Assembly (NCBI GenBank): GCA_028818695.1
Contig: JAPPNK010000004.1
Span: 137,888 to 201,887 of the forward strand
Direction: 5' to 3'
Length of the DNA: 64,000 bases
Origin: Candidatus Poribacteria bacterium
GTDB lineage: Bacteria; Poribacteria; WGA-4E; GCA-2687025
Made by a program: the position numbers and the translations under genes. Below, in pieces: positions 50,356-58,827 of this stretch (position 1 is its first letter; every line of letters begins with the position of its first letter). The notes beneath the pieces are model-generated. The model saw only the letters and a list, made by a program, of their open reading frames with translations, did no database searches and was not told the origin of the DNA.

Positions 50356-51234
50356 TCAGGTCTCCCGCGTCGGCGCGCTGTCGGCGTTTTTGTTGACCCA
50401 TACCAGTCCGTAGGGGCGCATCCGCCGCATGATCGTCTCCACGGCGGAAGGGTTGTTGTCGACCAGTATCGACGAGCGTCCATGCAGCGCCGCCGCCTCG
50501 CCGAAGGTTCCGCTGCCGGCGAAAAAATCGAGCAGCGTGTCGCCGGGGGACGAATGCGCCTTGACGATGCGGTTCAGGACGCCAAGCGGTTTTTGCGTCG
50601 GATAGCCTGTCTTCTCGCGCCCGTTCGTCGCAACGATCGTATGCCACCATACATCGGTGGGCGTTTTGCCGCGCGCCGCTTTCTCTCGGCTCACAAGACC
50701 CGGCGCCATATACGGTATGCGGTCCAGCTCCTCGTAGTTAAAGGTGTAACGCTTCGGATTTTTGGCGTACCAGAAGATGTTGTCATGCTTGGCGGGCCAG
50801 CGCGACTTGGAGCGTCCGCCGTAGTCGTACGCCCAGATGATCTCGTTCATGAACGACGCGCGCCCAAACAGCTCGTCCAGCATGACCTTGCAGTAATGCG
50901 ATTCTCGGCAGTCGATGTGGAGAAAGAAGCTGCCGTCTGGATGCAGAACGCGGCGCGCCTCCTCAAAGCGCGGGCGCAAAAAACGCAGATACGCTTCGGA
51001 GCTTTCAAAGGCGTCCTCATACTGCGCCGCGCCGCCCGCTTGCGCCCGATACCGCCGACCCTGAAAGCCGACGCGCCCGCCCTCTGGGTCTTGCGCGACC
51101 TGCAGTTGAACATGGCGGCGCCGTTTCCCCGTGTTGAAAGGCGGGTCGATGTAGATGAGATGAACGCTCTCGTCGGGCAGATGCGTCCGCAGGATGTCTA
51201 GATTGTCGCCGAAGTAAAGTTGATGTTTGGGCAT
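50356..51234 (-). CDS. Beta-class DNA methyltransferase
   Basis: 292 residues. Motif IV (LIYIDPPFNTG) comes first and motif I (LLDFFAGSGTFGEAA) near the end, the circularly permuted order of the beta class (N6-adenine or N4-cytosine). Supporting blocks: LHIDCRESHYCKVMLDELF, IIWAYDYGGRSKSRWPAKHD and GYPTQKPLGVL. No paired endonuclease is beside it, so it may be a solitary regulatory methylase. It converges on the ATPase/TOPRIM operon, 17 bp away. Confidence 0.9.
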   Translation of the reverse strand: MPKHQLYFGDNLDILRTHLPDESVHLIYIDPPFNTGKRRRHVQLQVAQDPEGGRVGFQGRRYRAQAGGAAQYEDAFESSEAYLRFLRPRFEEARRVLHPDGSFFLHIDCRESHYCKVMLDELFGRASFMNEIIWAYDYGGRSKSRWPAKHDNIFWYAKNPKRYTFNYEELDRIPYMAPGLVSREKAARGKTPTDVWWHTIVATNGREKTGYPTQKPLGVLNRIVKAHSSPGDTLLDFFAGSGTFGEAAALHGRSSILVDNNPSAVETIMRRMRPYGLVWVNKNADSAPTRET

Positions 51235-51261
51235 AATCCTTCCCCGCCTGCGTCATATTGA

Positions 51262-51290
51262 CGGGGCGGGCGTATGGAATGCCCACCCCG
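51262..51290 (-). other. Strong hairpin between the sensor gene and the methyltransferase gene
   Basis: CGGGGTGGGC and GCCCGCCCCG pair over 10 bp with one mismatch around a 9-base loop. It lies 12 bp after the sensor gene stop on the minus strand. No T-run follows, so it is either an imperfect terminator or a leader structure of the methyltransferase mRNA. Confidence 0.4.
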
Positions 51291-51301
51291 GACGCGCAGG
51301 C

Positions 51302-52156
51302 TTATTCGGAGGGGCGGCTCTCTTCTTTCTCGCGTTCCGCCCGCCTCTCTGCGATGCGCTGTTCGCGCTGGAGTCGCTCCTCTTCTTCTTTCTCCTTGCG
51401 CTCCAGCAGCACAATGAATCTGCCCATGCGCACAATGGAGACGATGCCGAGAAGAACCGACGCCGCAATCGCCAAAATGAGCGGCAGCTCCAGCATGCCC
51501 CGAATCCGCTCCTGCGCCGCAACAGACGCCGCAGTGCGCTTGTCGACCGCCACAAGGAACTTCTCAATCGGGCGCATGACATCCGCTTTGCGGTCATGGT
51601 ATTCGTCGCTGTACAGCAGGCGGCGCGCCGCCTCCATGTCAGGCTCGCCCTCAACCGTGTACTGCCCCGTTTCGTCCTTAAAACGGCCGCCGACAGCTTC
51701 GATCGCTTCCCGTTCGATGGTTTTCTGCAGATCGACCGCATTCGTCTCGGAGTTCTGCATCAACCCAAACTCTTCATTGGTGAAGCCTTCCTCCTGCATC
51801 ATCTTTCGGAGCGCGATCGGGTCTCCGCTGGGGCGCGGCGGCTCCTTCGCCGCGACATAATAGTCCCAGTAGATTGTGTGGTAATCCTCCGGCCGAGGAT
51901 GCGCGCCGGAGCGTATATCACGTATCTGCTTCGCATACTCGGAGAAGCGTATGTCCGATGTCGCTGCATACGCGCGCGTCATCCGCGTCAAATCGTCCGA
52001 CGTTTGGCGGAGCTCGTCCGCCAGCCGGTACGAAATATAACGCCGAGACTGCTCGCGCGCGATGATCCCGTCGCTGCGCATAATCAACAGAGCCAAGATA
52101 AGCGACCCTAGCGCCAGAAAGGTGAACATGATCATCAGAATTCTGGTTATTCTCAT
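51302..52156 (-). CDS. Membrane sensor domain lacking an output domain
   Basis: 284 residues. TM1 (ILMIMFTFLALGSLILALLIM) and TM2 (GMLELPLILAIAASVLLGIV, about 225-244) enclose a periplasmic helical domain. Its sequence SYRLADELRQTSDDLTRMTRAYAATSD is closely like the sensor region of many chemoreceptors and histidine kinases. After TM2 there is only a charged helix (RKEKEEEERLQREQRI), with no HAMP, kinase, GGDEF or methyl-accepting domain. It may signal through a partner protein or be a degraded receptor. Confidence 0.75.
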   Translation of the reverse strand: MRITRILMIMFTFLALGSLILALLIMRSDGIIAREQSRRYISYRLADELRQTSDDLTRMTRAYAATSDIRFSEYAKQIRDIRSGAHPRPEDYHTIYWDYYVAAKEPPRPSGDPIALRKMMQEEGFTNEEFGLMQNSETNAVDLQKTIEREAIEAVGGRFKDETGQYTVEGEPDMEAARRLLYSDEYHDRKADVMRPIEKFLVAVDKRTAASVAAQERIRGMLELPLILAIAASVLLGIVSIVRMGRFIVLLERKEKEEEERLQREQRIAERRAEREKEESRPSE

Positions 52157-52214
52157 CTTAAAATCCTCTCCCTCGCTGCGTTAACTGAACAACCTTCCCT
52201 GACGCGCCGCTCCG

Positions 52215-53624
52215 TCATGCCTCGCGGGTTGCGGAGCGCGCAATGCGTCGATCCTCCGTCCACATGTCTCGATATGTTGTCGTCGCCTCAAATGTGTCGT
52301 TCAAATCGGACATACGGCGCGACAACTGCGCCCGATAATCTTCCAACAAAGGCAGATTCTCCGGGGACCCCGCCAGATTCTGCTTCTGTAGCGGATCGTT
52401 CCGATTGTCAAAAAGATACTCCGACCTGTCCGCCCGCATGACCGCATAGGTGTAACGCTTGTCCCGAAGAGCGCGCCATTCGTCGCCGTCCCGCCACTGA
52501 AACGTATGCCCCATGCCCTGCATGAATGCGGCGGACGGTTCCTCCCCTGAACGGCCGAGCGCCGCATGGCTGAGGTCGCACCCTTCCACAGAAGACGGAA
52601 TCGGAATCTCCATCAGCCCAAGCAGCGTCGGCATGATGTCCGGCGCGTTCAGGCAGGCGTCCGACGCCGACCCTTCCGCGATGCGTCCAGGCAGCCGCGC
52701 CAAAAAGGGAACCCGTACCGCCTCCTCATAAAAAATCTTCTTTGCAAGACGCCCATGCGCCCCGAACATCTCCCCATGATCAGATGTGAACACGACAAGG
52801 GTCGACTCCGCCAAACCGAGGGCGTCCAGCCCGTCCAACACGCGCCCGACATTCCAGTCCAAATTCGCCGTCATCGCATGGTACACGCGCCGCCATTCCG
52901 GTATCTTCGGCTTCACATTCTGTATCCACCATTCAGGCGTCATGCGCGGACTCCAGTACTCCGCCGACCCGTCCCGATACGTTTCAGGGTATCCAAACTC
53001 CGCGTCTCGAAACAGATCGCCCCACTCCTTTGGGACATTGTCCCAGTTCCAAGGGTCATGCGGCGTTCCGTAGTTCAAAAACAGCGCGAACGGCTTCTCC
53101 CCTTCCCGATGCAAGCGCAGCCGGTTCAGCGCCATCTCCGTCTGGACATCCGGCTCATACCCGTCCACGATTCGTTTTTCAAACGCATCCTCGTAGTAGA
53201 AGCCGTTGTAGTAGCGGTGGTTGAAGTTGAAACCCGCCCAGTAGCCGTCAAAGCCGAGGCGGTGCGGACCCGGCGGCGTGAACTGCTCAACGTCGGAATG
53301 GTTGCGCCCCCAGAGGTGCCACTTGCCGATGTAAGAGGAGTCGTACCCCGCGCGATGAAGCGCATGCCCAATCGCTTCAGGGTCGGGCATGCAGCGCAGC
53401 TCGTTGATGACCATGCCTGTGCTGGACGGATATTTGCCGGTGAAGAGGCTGTTGCGGTAGGGACCGCAGACAGGGTAGCCCGACACGGCGTTTGAGAAGT
53501 TGACCGACTCGTCGGCGAGCTGGTCAATGCGCGGCGTACGCGCCTGCTCGCAGCCGGCGTACCCGCAGGAGGAAAGGCGAAGTTGATCCGCCAAAATGAA
53601 GAGAAGGTTTGGGCGTCCGTCCAT
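52215..53624 (-). CDS. Sulfatase (formylglycine-dependent)
   Basis: 469 residues. Signature C53-G-P-Y-R57 in YPVCGPYRNSLFTGKYP, with a Cys that can be converted to formylglycine; the Tyr after Pro is uncommon. Metal sites: FILADQLRLSSCGYAG and VFTSDHGEMFGAHG. No signal peptide is seen. ATG at 53624 lies two bases after the stop of the GH2 gene; a GTG at 53630 would overlap that stop. The coupling to GH2 suggests ordered breakdown of a sulfated glycan. Confidence 0.92.
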   Translation of the reverse strand: MDGRPNLLFILADQLRLSSCGYAGCEQARTPRIDQLADESVNFSNAVSGYPVCGPYRNSLFTGKYPSSTGMVINELRCMPDPEAIGHALHRAGYDSSYIGKWHLWGRNHSDVEQFTPPGPHRLGFDGYWAGFNFNHRYYNGFYYEDAFEKRIVDGYEPDVQTEMALNRLRLHREGEKPFALFLNYGTPHDPWNWDNVPKEWGDLFRDAEFGYPETYRDGSAEYWSPRMTPEWWIQNVKPKIPEWRRVYHAMTANLDWNVGRVLDGLDALGLAESTLVVFTSDHGEMFGAHGRLAKKIFYEEAVRVPFLARLPGRIAEGSASDACLNAPDIMPTLLGLMEIPIPSSVEGCDLSHAALGRSGEEPSAAFMQGMGHTFQWRDGDEWRALRDKRYTYAVMRADRSEYLFDNRNDPLQKQNLAGSPENLPLLEDYRAQLSRRMSDLNDTFEATTTYRDMWTEDRRIARSATREA

Positions 53625-53626
53625 GT

Positions 53627-55396
53627 TCACGTTTTTTCAATCGCCGCGATGCGCCGTTGCGCCTCTCGAATGCGTTTCATGTCGAATTTCTTTGCGCGGT
53701 TGAAATGGTAGACGCCGTTCTGCTCTTGGAAGATGTCGGTCAGCTGCGTGTAGCAGTAGGCGAACATGAGCGGGTTGTCTAAAAGCGCCGCGCACAGCGC
53801 CTCAAACCGCTCATAAAACTCCTCAATGTTTTCAGGGTTTTTGCCGTAGCCCCATGAATCGCCTTCAACCGCCTGCGGCTGCCACCATGTGCCGCCAAAC
53901 TCGCTCACAAAGAACGGCTGCCCCGCATGCGGAATCGACCATGGCTTGTCGGTTGGTCCGTTGTAATGCGGATTTCCGTCCGCCAAGCCGTCATGCCGTT
54001 TTTTGAACGACTCTGGATTCTGGTCGTAATCGTGGCAGTCGTAGATGTCCGACTCTCGAATGCGGTGGGCGTAACCGGAGGTGTCCAAGACGGGGCGCGA
54101 CTGGTCTATCGCCTTCGCCGCCAGAAACAGCCCGCGCGTCAGGTCGTCCAGCCCTGTGATGCGGTCGTCAATCGACTGCCCGCCCGTCTCGTTCAGCGGA
54201 CACCAGCCGACGATGGACGGATGCGAATAGTCGCGCTCAAGAACCTCCATCCACTCAGTGATGTACCCCGCCCTTGGGTCGCCTCGGTTGATGCCCCAGT
54301 CGCCGAATTCGCCCCAGCACAGATACCCAAGCCGGTCGGCGTGGTATAAAAACCGCTCCTCAAACACTTTTTGATGCAGCCGCGCGCCGTTGAAGCCCGC
54401 CTCGATGGACAGCTGAATGTCCTCAATGAGCGCGGCGTCTGTCGGGGCGGTCATGATGCCGTCCGGATAGTAGCCTTGATCAAGGACGAGCCGTTGAAAA
54501 ACGGGCTTGCCGTTGATCTTGACCGCCGGCCCGTCGATGGAGATACTGCGCAGCCCCGCGTAGCTGGACGCCTCGTCCACAACGGCGCCGTTCTCGTCGA
54601 TGAGCGTCAGGCGTAGGTCGTATAGATGCGGGTCTTCCGTCGACCAGAGGCGCGCCTTGTCGGGCGGCACATCCAGAATGAGCGTCGGGTTCAGGTCGAG
54701 ATCGGCGGCGCAGCCGGCAAGCGCTGCGTCGTTTTCGTCGCTTAATACGGCGCGGAAGGTTAAACCGGCTTGGTCGCCGCGTATCGGCTGAACGAGAATG
54801 AAGCGCGAATTCGCATAGTCGGGCGTGATGCGCGGTCGAAGCAGCTGCGCGCGTTTCGGTACCGCCTCCATCCAGACGGTTTGCCAGATGCCGGTTGTGC
54901 GGGTATAGTGGCAGCCGGCGTTGTCGGGGCGGTGGTTCGACTGCTTGCCGGCGGGGCGGTCGGTTCCTCTTAAATCGCGGGCGCGGACGACGATTTCCGC
55001 CTCTTCGCCCGGCGCGGCGACGCCGTCCAGATCGCATGAAAAGGGAGTCCATCCGCCGCGGTGACGCGCCAGCTCAACCCCGTTCACCCAGACCGTCGCG
55101 TCGTAATCGACCGCCTGAAAATGCAGCAGCGCCTTTTTTCCCGCCCATTCGGACGGGACGACCGTACGCTTGCGGTACCAAACCGCGTTGATGAAATCCA
55201 CCTGCCCAATGCCGGACAGCTCCGATTCGGGGCAGAACGGAACGACGATGCGCTGTTTCAGCTCGCGCTCCCGAATGCCGTTCTCTAGCCCGTCGTCCTC
55301 CTGGTCAATCTCAAACTCCCACTCCCCGTTCAAACATACCCACTCCGCCCGCTGAAATTGCGGACGCGGATGCTCGCTTCTCGGAATGCCGCTCAC
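53627..55396 (-). CDS. Glycoside hydrolase family 2 enzyme
   Basis: 589 residues in the GH2 order. Sugar-binding jelly roll (about 20-180): LNGEWEFEID, VDYDATVWVNGVELARHRGG. Ig-like domain (about 190-290). TIM barrel from about 300 with acid/base Glu403 in WCPLNETGG and nucleophile Glu499 in FVSEFGG. Beta-galactosidase, glucuronidase or mannosidase activity cannot be separated. No signal peptide, so it probably acts on imported oligosaccharides. ATG starts the operon; the sulfatase follows with coupled translation. Confidence 0.93.
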   Translation of the reverse strand: MSGIPRSEHPRPQFQRAEWVCLNGEWEFEIDQEDDGLENGIRERELKQRIVVPFCPESELSGIGQVDFINAVWYRKRTVVPSEWAGKKALLHFQAVDYDATVWVNGVELARHRGGWTPFSCDLDGVAAPGEEAEIVVRARDLRGTDRPAGKQSNHRPDNAGCHYTRTTGIWQTVWMEAVPKRAQLLRPRITPDYANSRFILVQPIRGDQAGLTFRAVLSDENDAALAGCAADLDLNPTLILDVPPDKARLWSTEDPHLYDLRLTLIDENGAVVDEASSYAGLRSISIDGPAVKINGKPVFQRLVLDQGYYPDGIMTAPTDAALIEDIQLSIEAGFNGARLHQKVFEERFLYHADRLGYLCWGEFGDWGINRGDPRAGYITEWMEVLERDYSHPSIVGWCPLNETGGQSIDDRITGLDDLTRGLFLAAKAIDQSRPVLDTSGYAHRIRESDIYDCHDYDQNPESFKKRHDGLADGNPHYNGPTDKPWSIPHAGQPFFVSEFGGTWWQPQAVEGDSWGYGKNPENIEEFYERFEALCAALLDNPLMFAYCYTQLTDIFQEQNGVYHFNRAKKFDMKRIREAQRRIAAIEKT

Positions 55397-55562
55397 TTTA
55401 AAAACCTTTCTGTCGACTCATACGCTACTTTATTCATAGCCGATTTTGACCGCCCATGCAACCCTCGCCGCTGATACCGCTTTCAGCCGGCATGGATCGT
55501 CCCATGCCCCTCCCGCGCCATTTCTGCGCGGGCGGGAATCGTAAGTCCGCATTTTCCCATCG
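55397..55562. other. Intergenic region upstream of the GH2 gene
   Basis: No gene. It holds a degraded GC hairpin similar to the GGATTCCCGC repeats (about 55523-55550). A promoter for the GH2 operon must lie here, but no convincing -35/-10 pair was found. Confidence 0.35.
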
Positions 55563-55628
55563 ACATGTCCAAATTGAAGCGTTGAGGTCAAAAAAAGGTT
55601 TGTATCGAGGCGCGGCTTGGGCTACACT
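55563..55628 (+). promoter_or_regulatory. Promoter of the candidate small RNA with conserved upstream element
   Basis: TCCAAATT-N10-GGTCA (ending at 55590), 9 bases, TTGTAT (55600-55605), 17-bp spacer, TACACT (55623-55628). Transcription is expected to begin near 55635. Confidence 0.65.
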
Positions 55629-55634
55629 CTAGCC

Positions 55635-55733
55635 CGAAAGGTTCTCCCGCACATTCCTTTCCCCCGCGGGAGAATTCGTTAACCTCCTTATCTAGCGAGG
55701 CCGCCTTCACGAAGAGGCGGCCTTGTTCTTTTA
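55635..55733 (+). ncRNA. Candidate small RNA of about 100 nt with a C-rich loop and an anti-Shine-Dalgarno segment
   Basis: Between the promoter and the terminator there is no coding frame of note. Stem 1: TTCTCCCGC (55642-55650) pairs with GCGGGAGAA (55666-55674), nine perfect pairs, with a 15-base loop ending CCTTTCCCCC. A single-stranded linker contains ACCTCCTTA (55682-55690), complementary to AAGGAGG and like the 16S 3' end. Then comes the terminator hairpin. The layout matches C-rich trans-acting small RNAs that block ribosome-binding sites. I know no named family for it. Confidence 0.6.
55698..55733 (+). terminator. Intrinsic terminator of the candidate small RNA
   Basis: AGGCCGCCT (55698-55706) pairs perfectly with AGGCGGCCT (55715-55723) around an 8-base loop, followed by TGTTCTTTT. 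The T-run is on the plus strand only. Confidence 0.8.
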
Positions 55734-55831
55734 ATGCGCGGACGCCGAACGGCCTGCCTCTAAACGACAGGATTCGGCATGGCAGAGAAACCCCCTGCCC
55801 AACCTGGATCAGCAGGGTTCAACGTCCGCTG

Positions 55832-56947
55832 TTATTCTTCGGGGGAGGTCTCCTGCGGCGCTGGGCTGTTTTCATTGCCGCCCGCCGCTTTTATCTTCCC
55901 CCATTGCGCTTTTTTTTTATCCGCAGGATCGACGGAGAGGAAACGGCTCTTGCCCGCCAAAACCCATGTCGGCGAGTCCACGCCGCGCTTGATGAACGTC
56001 GCCTTTCCCGTAGCGACATGCATGCGGTAAATGCCTTCCGGCGCTGGATCGTTCGGGTCCCTTGAAAAGCCAAAGTAAACAATCCACTTAGAATCGGGAG
56101 ACCAATCGACGCCGATTTCAAAGTGTGTATTGTACGAGAGTCGCTCCACATTTGAGCCGTCCGGGTTCATCAAGTAAAGCTCCCACGCTTTCGGGGAAGG
56201 AAATTTTCGGTAGGACAGAAATACGATCTTTCGCCCGTCCGGCGACCATACGGGATAGGAATCTCCTTTTGGATGGTTGCTGATGTTGACCATATTCGAT
56301 CCGTCGGCGTCCATGACATAGACCTCGTTGTTTCGCACTGCCTCCTCCACTAAATGAGGCTCTTCCAAGGCTCCGAACGCGATCTTCTTGCCGTCCGGCG
56401 ACCATGACGGAATTCCGTATGCAGGATTTCGCCGGGGGAAATCGGTCAGCTGAACAGATGCGCCGCTGTGGATATTGACCTTGAAGATGTTCGCCGCAAG
56501 GATGAGATTGGTGATGCGCCATGTGTCGACAATCGCCACCCAGTTTCCGTCCGGCGACCAAGAGGGGTAAACATAATCGCCTACCCCCTCCGGGAGCCAT
56601 TCCAGCAGGTTTTGGGTGTCGCCGGTTTCCAGATTCAACACATAAGGCGTGTAGCTTCTGTCGGCTCCATCGTACACGACGACTGCGGCGCGCTTGCCGT
56701 CCGGCGACCAGTACGCGCTGCCGGAGAACCGCGCCTTTCCGTCGCCCATCCAGATACGGTCGTTCTTGCCGTCCCAGTCGATGAGACCTAACTCATATCC
56801 GTCTTCTGTAATATAGCAGACGGTCGGTTTGGTCAGCTTCGTCACATCTTCTCGAGGCTTTGGCAGCGGCAGGACAGCAAACGCCGGTTGAGAATTGATC
56901 AGCAGAGCGACCACAGCGAAACAGGTGGAAATTCGAATCTGTCGCAT
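55832..56947 (-). CDS. TolB-like (PD40) secreted beta-propeller protein with C-terminal SVDP tag
   Basis: 371 residues. Signal peptide: STCFAVVALLINSQPAFA. At least five PD40 repeats with the W-SPDG-K motif are visible: YWSPDGKRAAVVVYDG, SWSPDGNWVAIVDTW, SWSPDGKKIAFGALE, VWSPDGRKIVFLSYR, DWSPDSKWIVYFGFS. This predicts a six-bladed propeller. The C-terminus has LSVDPADKKKAQWGKIK, a match to the tag of three other secreted proteins, followed by a 19-residue Pro/Glu-rich tail. ATG at 56947 follows GGAAGGCG. A periplasmic or surface role is likely; no Tol-Pal genes are nearby. Confidence 0.85.
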   Translation of the reverse strand: MRQIRISTCFAVVALLINSQPAFAVLPLPKPREDVTKLTKPTVCYITEDGYELGLIDWDGKNDRIWMGDGKARFSGSAYWSPDGKRAAVVVYDGADRSYTPYVLNLETGDTQNLLEWLPEGVGDYVYPSWSPDGNWVAIVDTWRITNLILAANIFKVNIHSGASVQLTDFPRRNPAYGIPSWSPDGKKIAFGALEEPHLVEEAVRNNEVYVMDADGSNMVNISNHPKGDSYPVWSPDGRKIVFLSYRKFPSPKAWELYLMNPDGSNVERLSYNTHFEIGVDWSPDSKWIVYFGFSRDPNDPAPEGIYRMHVATGKATFIKRGVDSPTWVLAGKSRFLSVDPADKKKAQWGKIKAAGGNENSPAPQETSPEE

Positions 56948-57056
56948 TGAAACGCGCCTTCCAAAATGTAACTGCTTAAACAAAATTGAACCGCAGCTCA
57001 AAGATAGAGGCGCAGGGGGGCGGGTTTGAAGCCGCGCCCCCTGCGCCTCAGCAGCG

Positions 57057-58601
57057 TCAATCTGCAAGCAGTTTGGCTTTCCGACTATCGTTCGGGTTCG
57101 TTTCGCTGCCTGTCGGAGGCAAACCAACCCCATCTCCTTTGTATCTTACATCCGAGATCTTATTGACCTCTACGTCTCCTCGATGCGGATCGCGCAAGTT
57201 GCTGAATCGCGTGAACGCATGCCCGCCGTAGTACCTGTTCCGAGACAGGATGCGAGAACTTGTCAGGGACACGCTGAAAGTTGCGGAATACGCAAGCTCC
57301 AGGCTGATCGGATCGTCATGACCCTGTCCAAAGAGCAACAGCATATTGGCTTTGCCCCGTTCATTCCCCATCCACCACCCAATTCTTCCGAGGAAATCGA
57401 CCTGAGGGAGGTTTGCGTCGTCGTTGTAGTAAACAACAGAGTGCGACGTTGTCTGTTTGTATTGGTTGCCGTCAATCTGTTCAAAGCTGTCAATGGAGGC
57501 TTCGATCGACTTCCAGACGTAGCCGTTGTCATCATACACGGTCGCCTCCACGGTGACAGGATCGCTTTTGAATTCTTCGCCGTTGATCGTGGCGTATGCT
57601 GTCACAACGATGTCGCGCTCGTGACCCTCTACAAGATCATTGTCGGGAGGGAGGTTGTTGAAGGTGTGAGAAAATTGACTCTCCGTGTCGTTCGCCCCAT
57701 CGCTGGGGTCTGTATATGTGTCCCCATGCTCGACGCTGTATTCGATGCGGCTGAAGGGAATGTTGGTGTAGGCGTACACGAAAAGCTCTTCCCCCTCCAC
57801 GACCTTAGCCGAAAACGGAGACGGTGTACAATAATCGATTGAGATTATCTTCCAGGCGACGATCTCGATCGACGCGGCTTCGCCGGCAACCGCTTCGCCG
57901 TCTGCGTTGACGCCGTATGGAGTCGCCGTGAACGTGACGGTATTGCCGTGCGGGACGGTTGAAAAGTCGTATGCGATCTGACTTGTCAGCCCAGGTCCGT
58001 TGGTCGTGATCGCTGTCGCGCTGCCGCCAGACCCGTCATCAACCGACCAATCGACGCGGTAGAAGCCCACATCCGTTTGGACAGAGACATTGGTCGTTGC
58101 GGCGCCAACGAGGGTCTGGTCTGAGGTTTTTGAAACGATATTGACCGTTTCTGATTTCGTCCAGACGTTGATGGTCGTCTCGGCGGTGTCGGAGTCGCCT
58201 AAGGCGTCAAAGGCAACGGCTTTCACAACAACTGCGGAGCCGGTCGTTGACCCTAAGCTGTCGTATGTGAAGGTGAAATCGCTTGAAACGCCTGGATTAT
58301 TGTCTGTCCATTCATGTTCTGGATCATCGTCGCCATCAGCCTCAACAGTCCATTCAACCCTGACAACCCGGTTGTCCAGGTCGCCCAAGATTCGCCCAGG
58401 TTTAGCGATCAAGGACGCCGTTGTGGTGTGCGAATCGCCTTCAAATATGTCGGTTGCAGAGACCGTCATCTGAGTGATTTCAATTGTTTCGATTTCGACA
58501 ACTGCGCCGGCCGGCGCGCAGACAAAGAAAGCGGCTGTCGCCGCAGCAAGCAAGGTCAGAGCCGCTTTACGCAGCCGACTCTTGCGGGGGGGGGATTTCA
58601 T
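57057..58601 (-). CDS. Secreted protein with several Ig-like domains
   Basis: 514 residues. Signal peptide: LTLLAAATAAFFVCAPAGA. The body shows repeated beta-sandwich units: NRVVRVEWTVEADGD, FYRVDWSVDDGSGGS, FSRIEYSVEHGDTYTD, each followed by a strand pair, so at least three Ig-like repeats. The C-terminal 130 residues (SIEASIDSFEQIDGNQYKQT onward) are unassigned. Codons 3-6 contain a run of nine C (58586-58594), a possible slippage tract. A TTGTTG-17-TATAGT promoter may lie near 58694-58722. The TolB-like gene follows after 109 bp. Confidence 0.75.
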   Translation of the reverse strand: MKSPPRKSRLRKAALTLLAAATAAFFVCAPAGAVVEIETIEITQMTVSATDIFEGDSHTTTASLIAKPGRILGDLDNRVVRVEWTVEADGDDDPEHEWTDNNPGVSSDFTFTYDSLGSTTGSAVVVKAVAFDALGDSDTAETTINVWTKSETVNIVSKTSDQTLVGAATTNVSVQTDVGFYRVDWSVDDGSGGSATAITTNGPGLTSQIAYDFSTVPHGNTVTFTATPYGVNADGEAVAGEAASIEIVAWKIISIDYCTPSPFSAKVVEGEELFVYAYTNIPFSRIEYSVEHGDTYTDPSDGANDTESQFSHTFNNLPPDNDLVEGHERDIVVTAYATINGEEFKSDPVTVEATVYDDNGYVWKSIEASIDSFEQIDGNQYKQTTSHSVVYYNDDANLPQVDFLGRIGWWMGNERGKANMLLLFGQGHDDPISLELAYSATFSVSLTSSRILSRNRYYGGHAFTRFSNLRDPHRGDVEVNKISDVRYKGDGVGLPPTGSETNPNDSRKAKLLAD

Positions 58602-58827
58602 TCAAATGACGCATGTTCGCGTTTTCCTTTCTGGCGGTTTCCCGCCGTGTAACTAAACGATTCTTGACAACATTCGAAACTATAGCGTAGGCTTTGCCGC
58701 GCAACAACGTTTTGAGCGCAAGCAAACCTCCGCCGCATCATGACCATAACCTAAGCAGGCTTTTGAAACAATATTTTTTTCTGAACGCGATTTTGGGTTG
58801 AAACAGGACGGCAGGCGGGCTGCGCCG

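Noticed and set aside
55779-56030. Plus-strand frame of 83 codons after the small-RNA terminator
   Set aside because: It runs opposite the TolB-like gene, has no ribosome-binding site and no recognisable domain.
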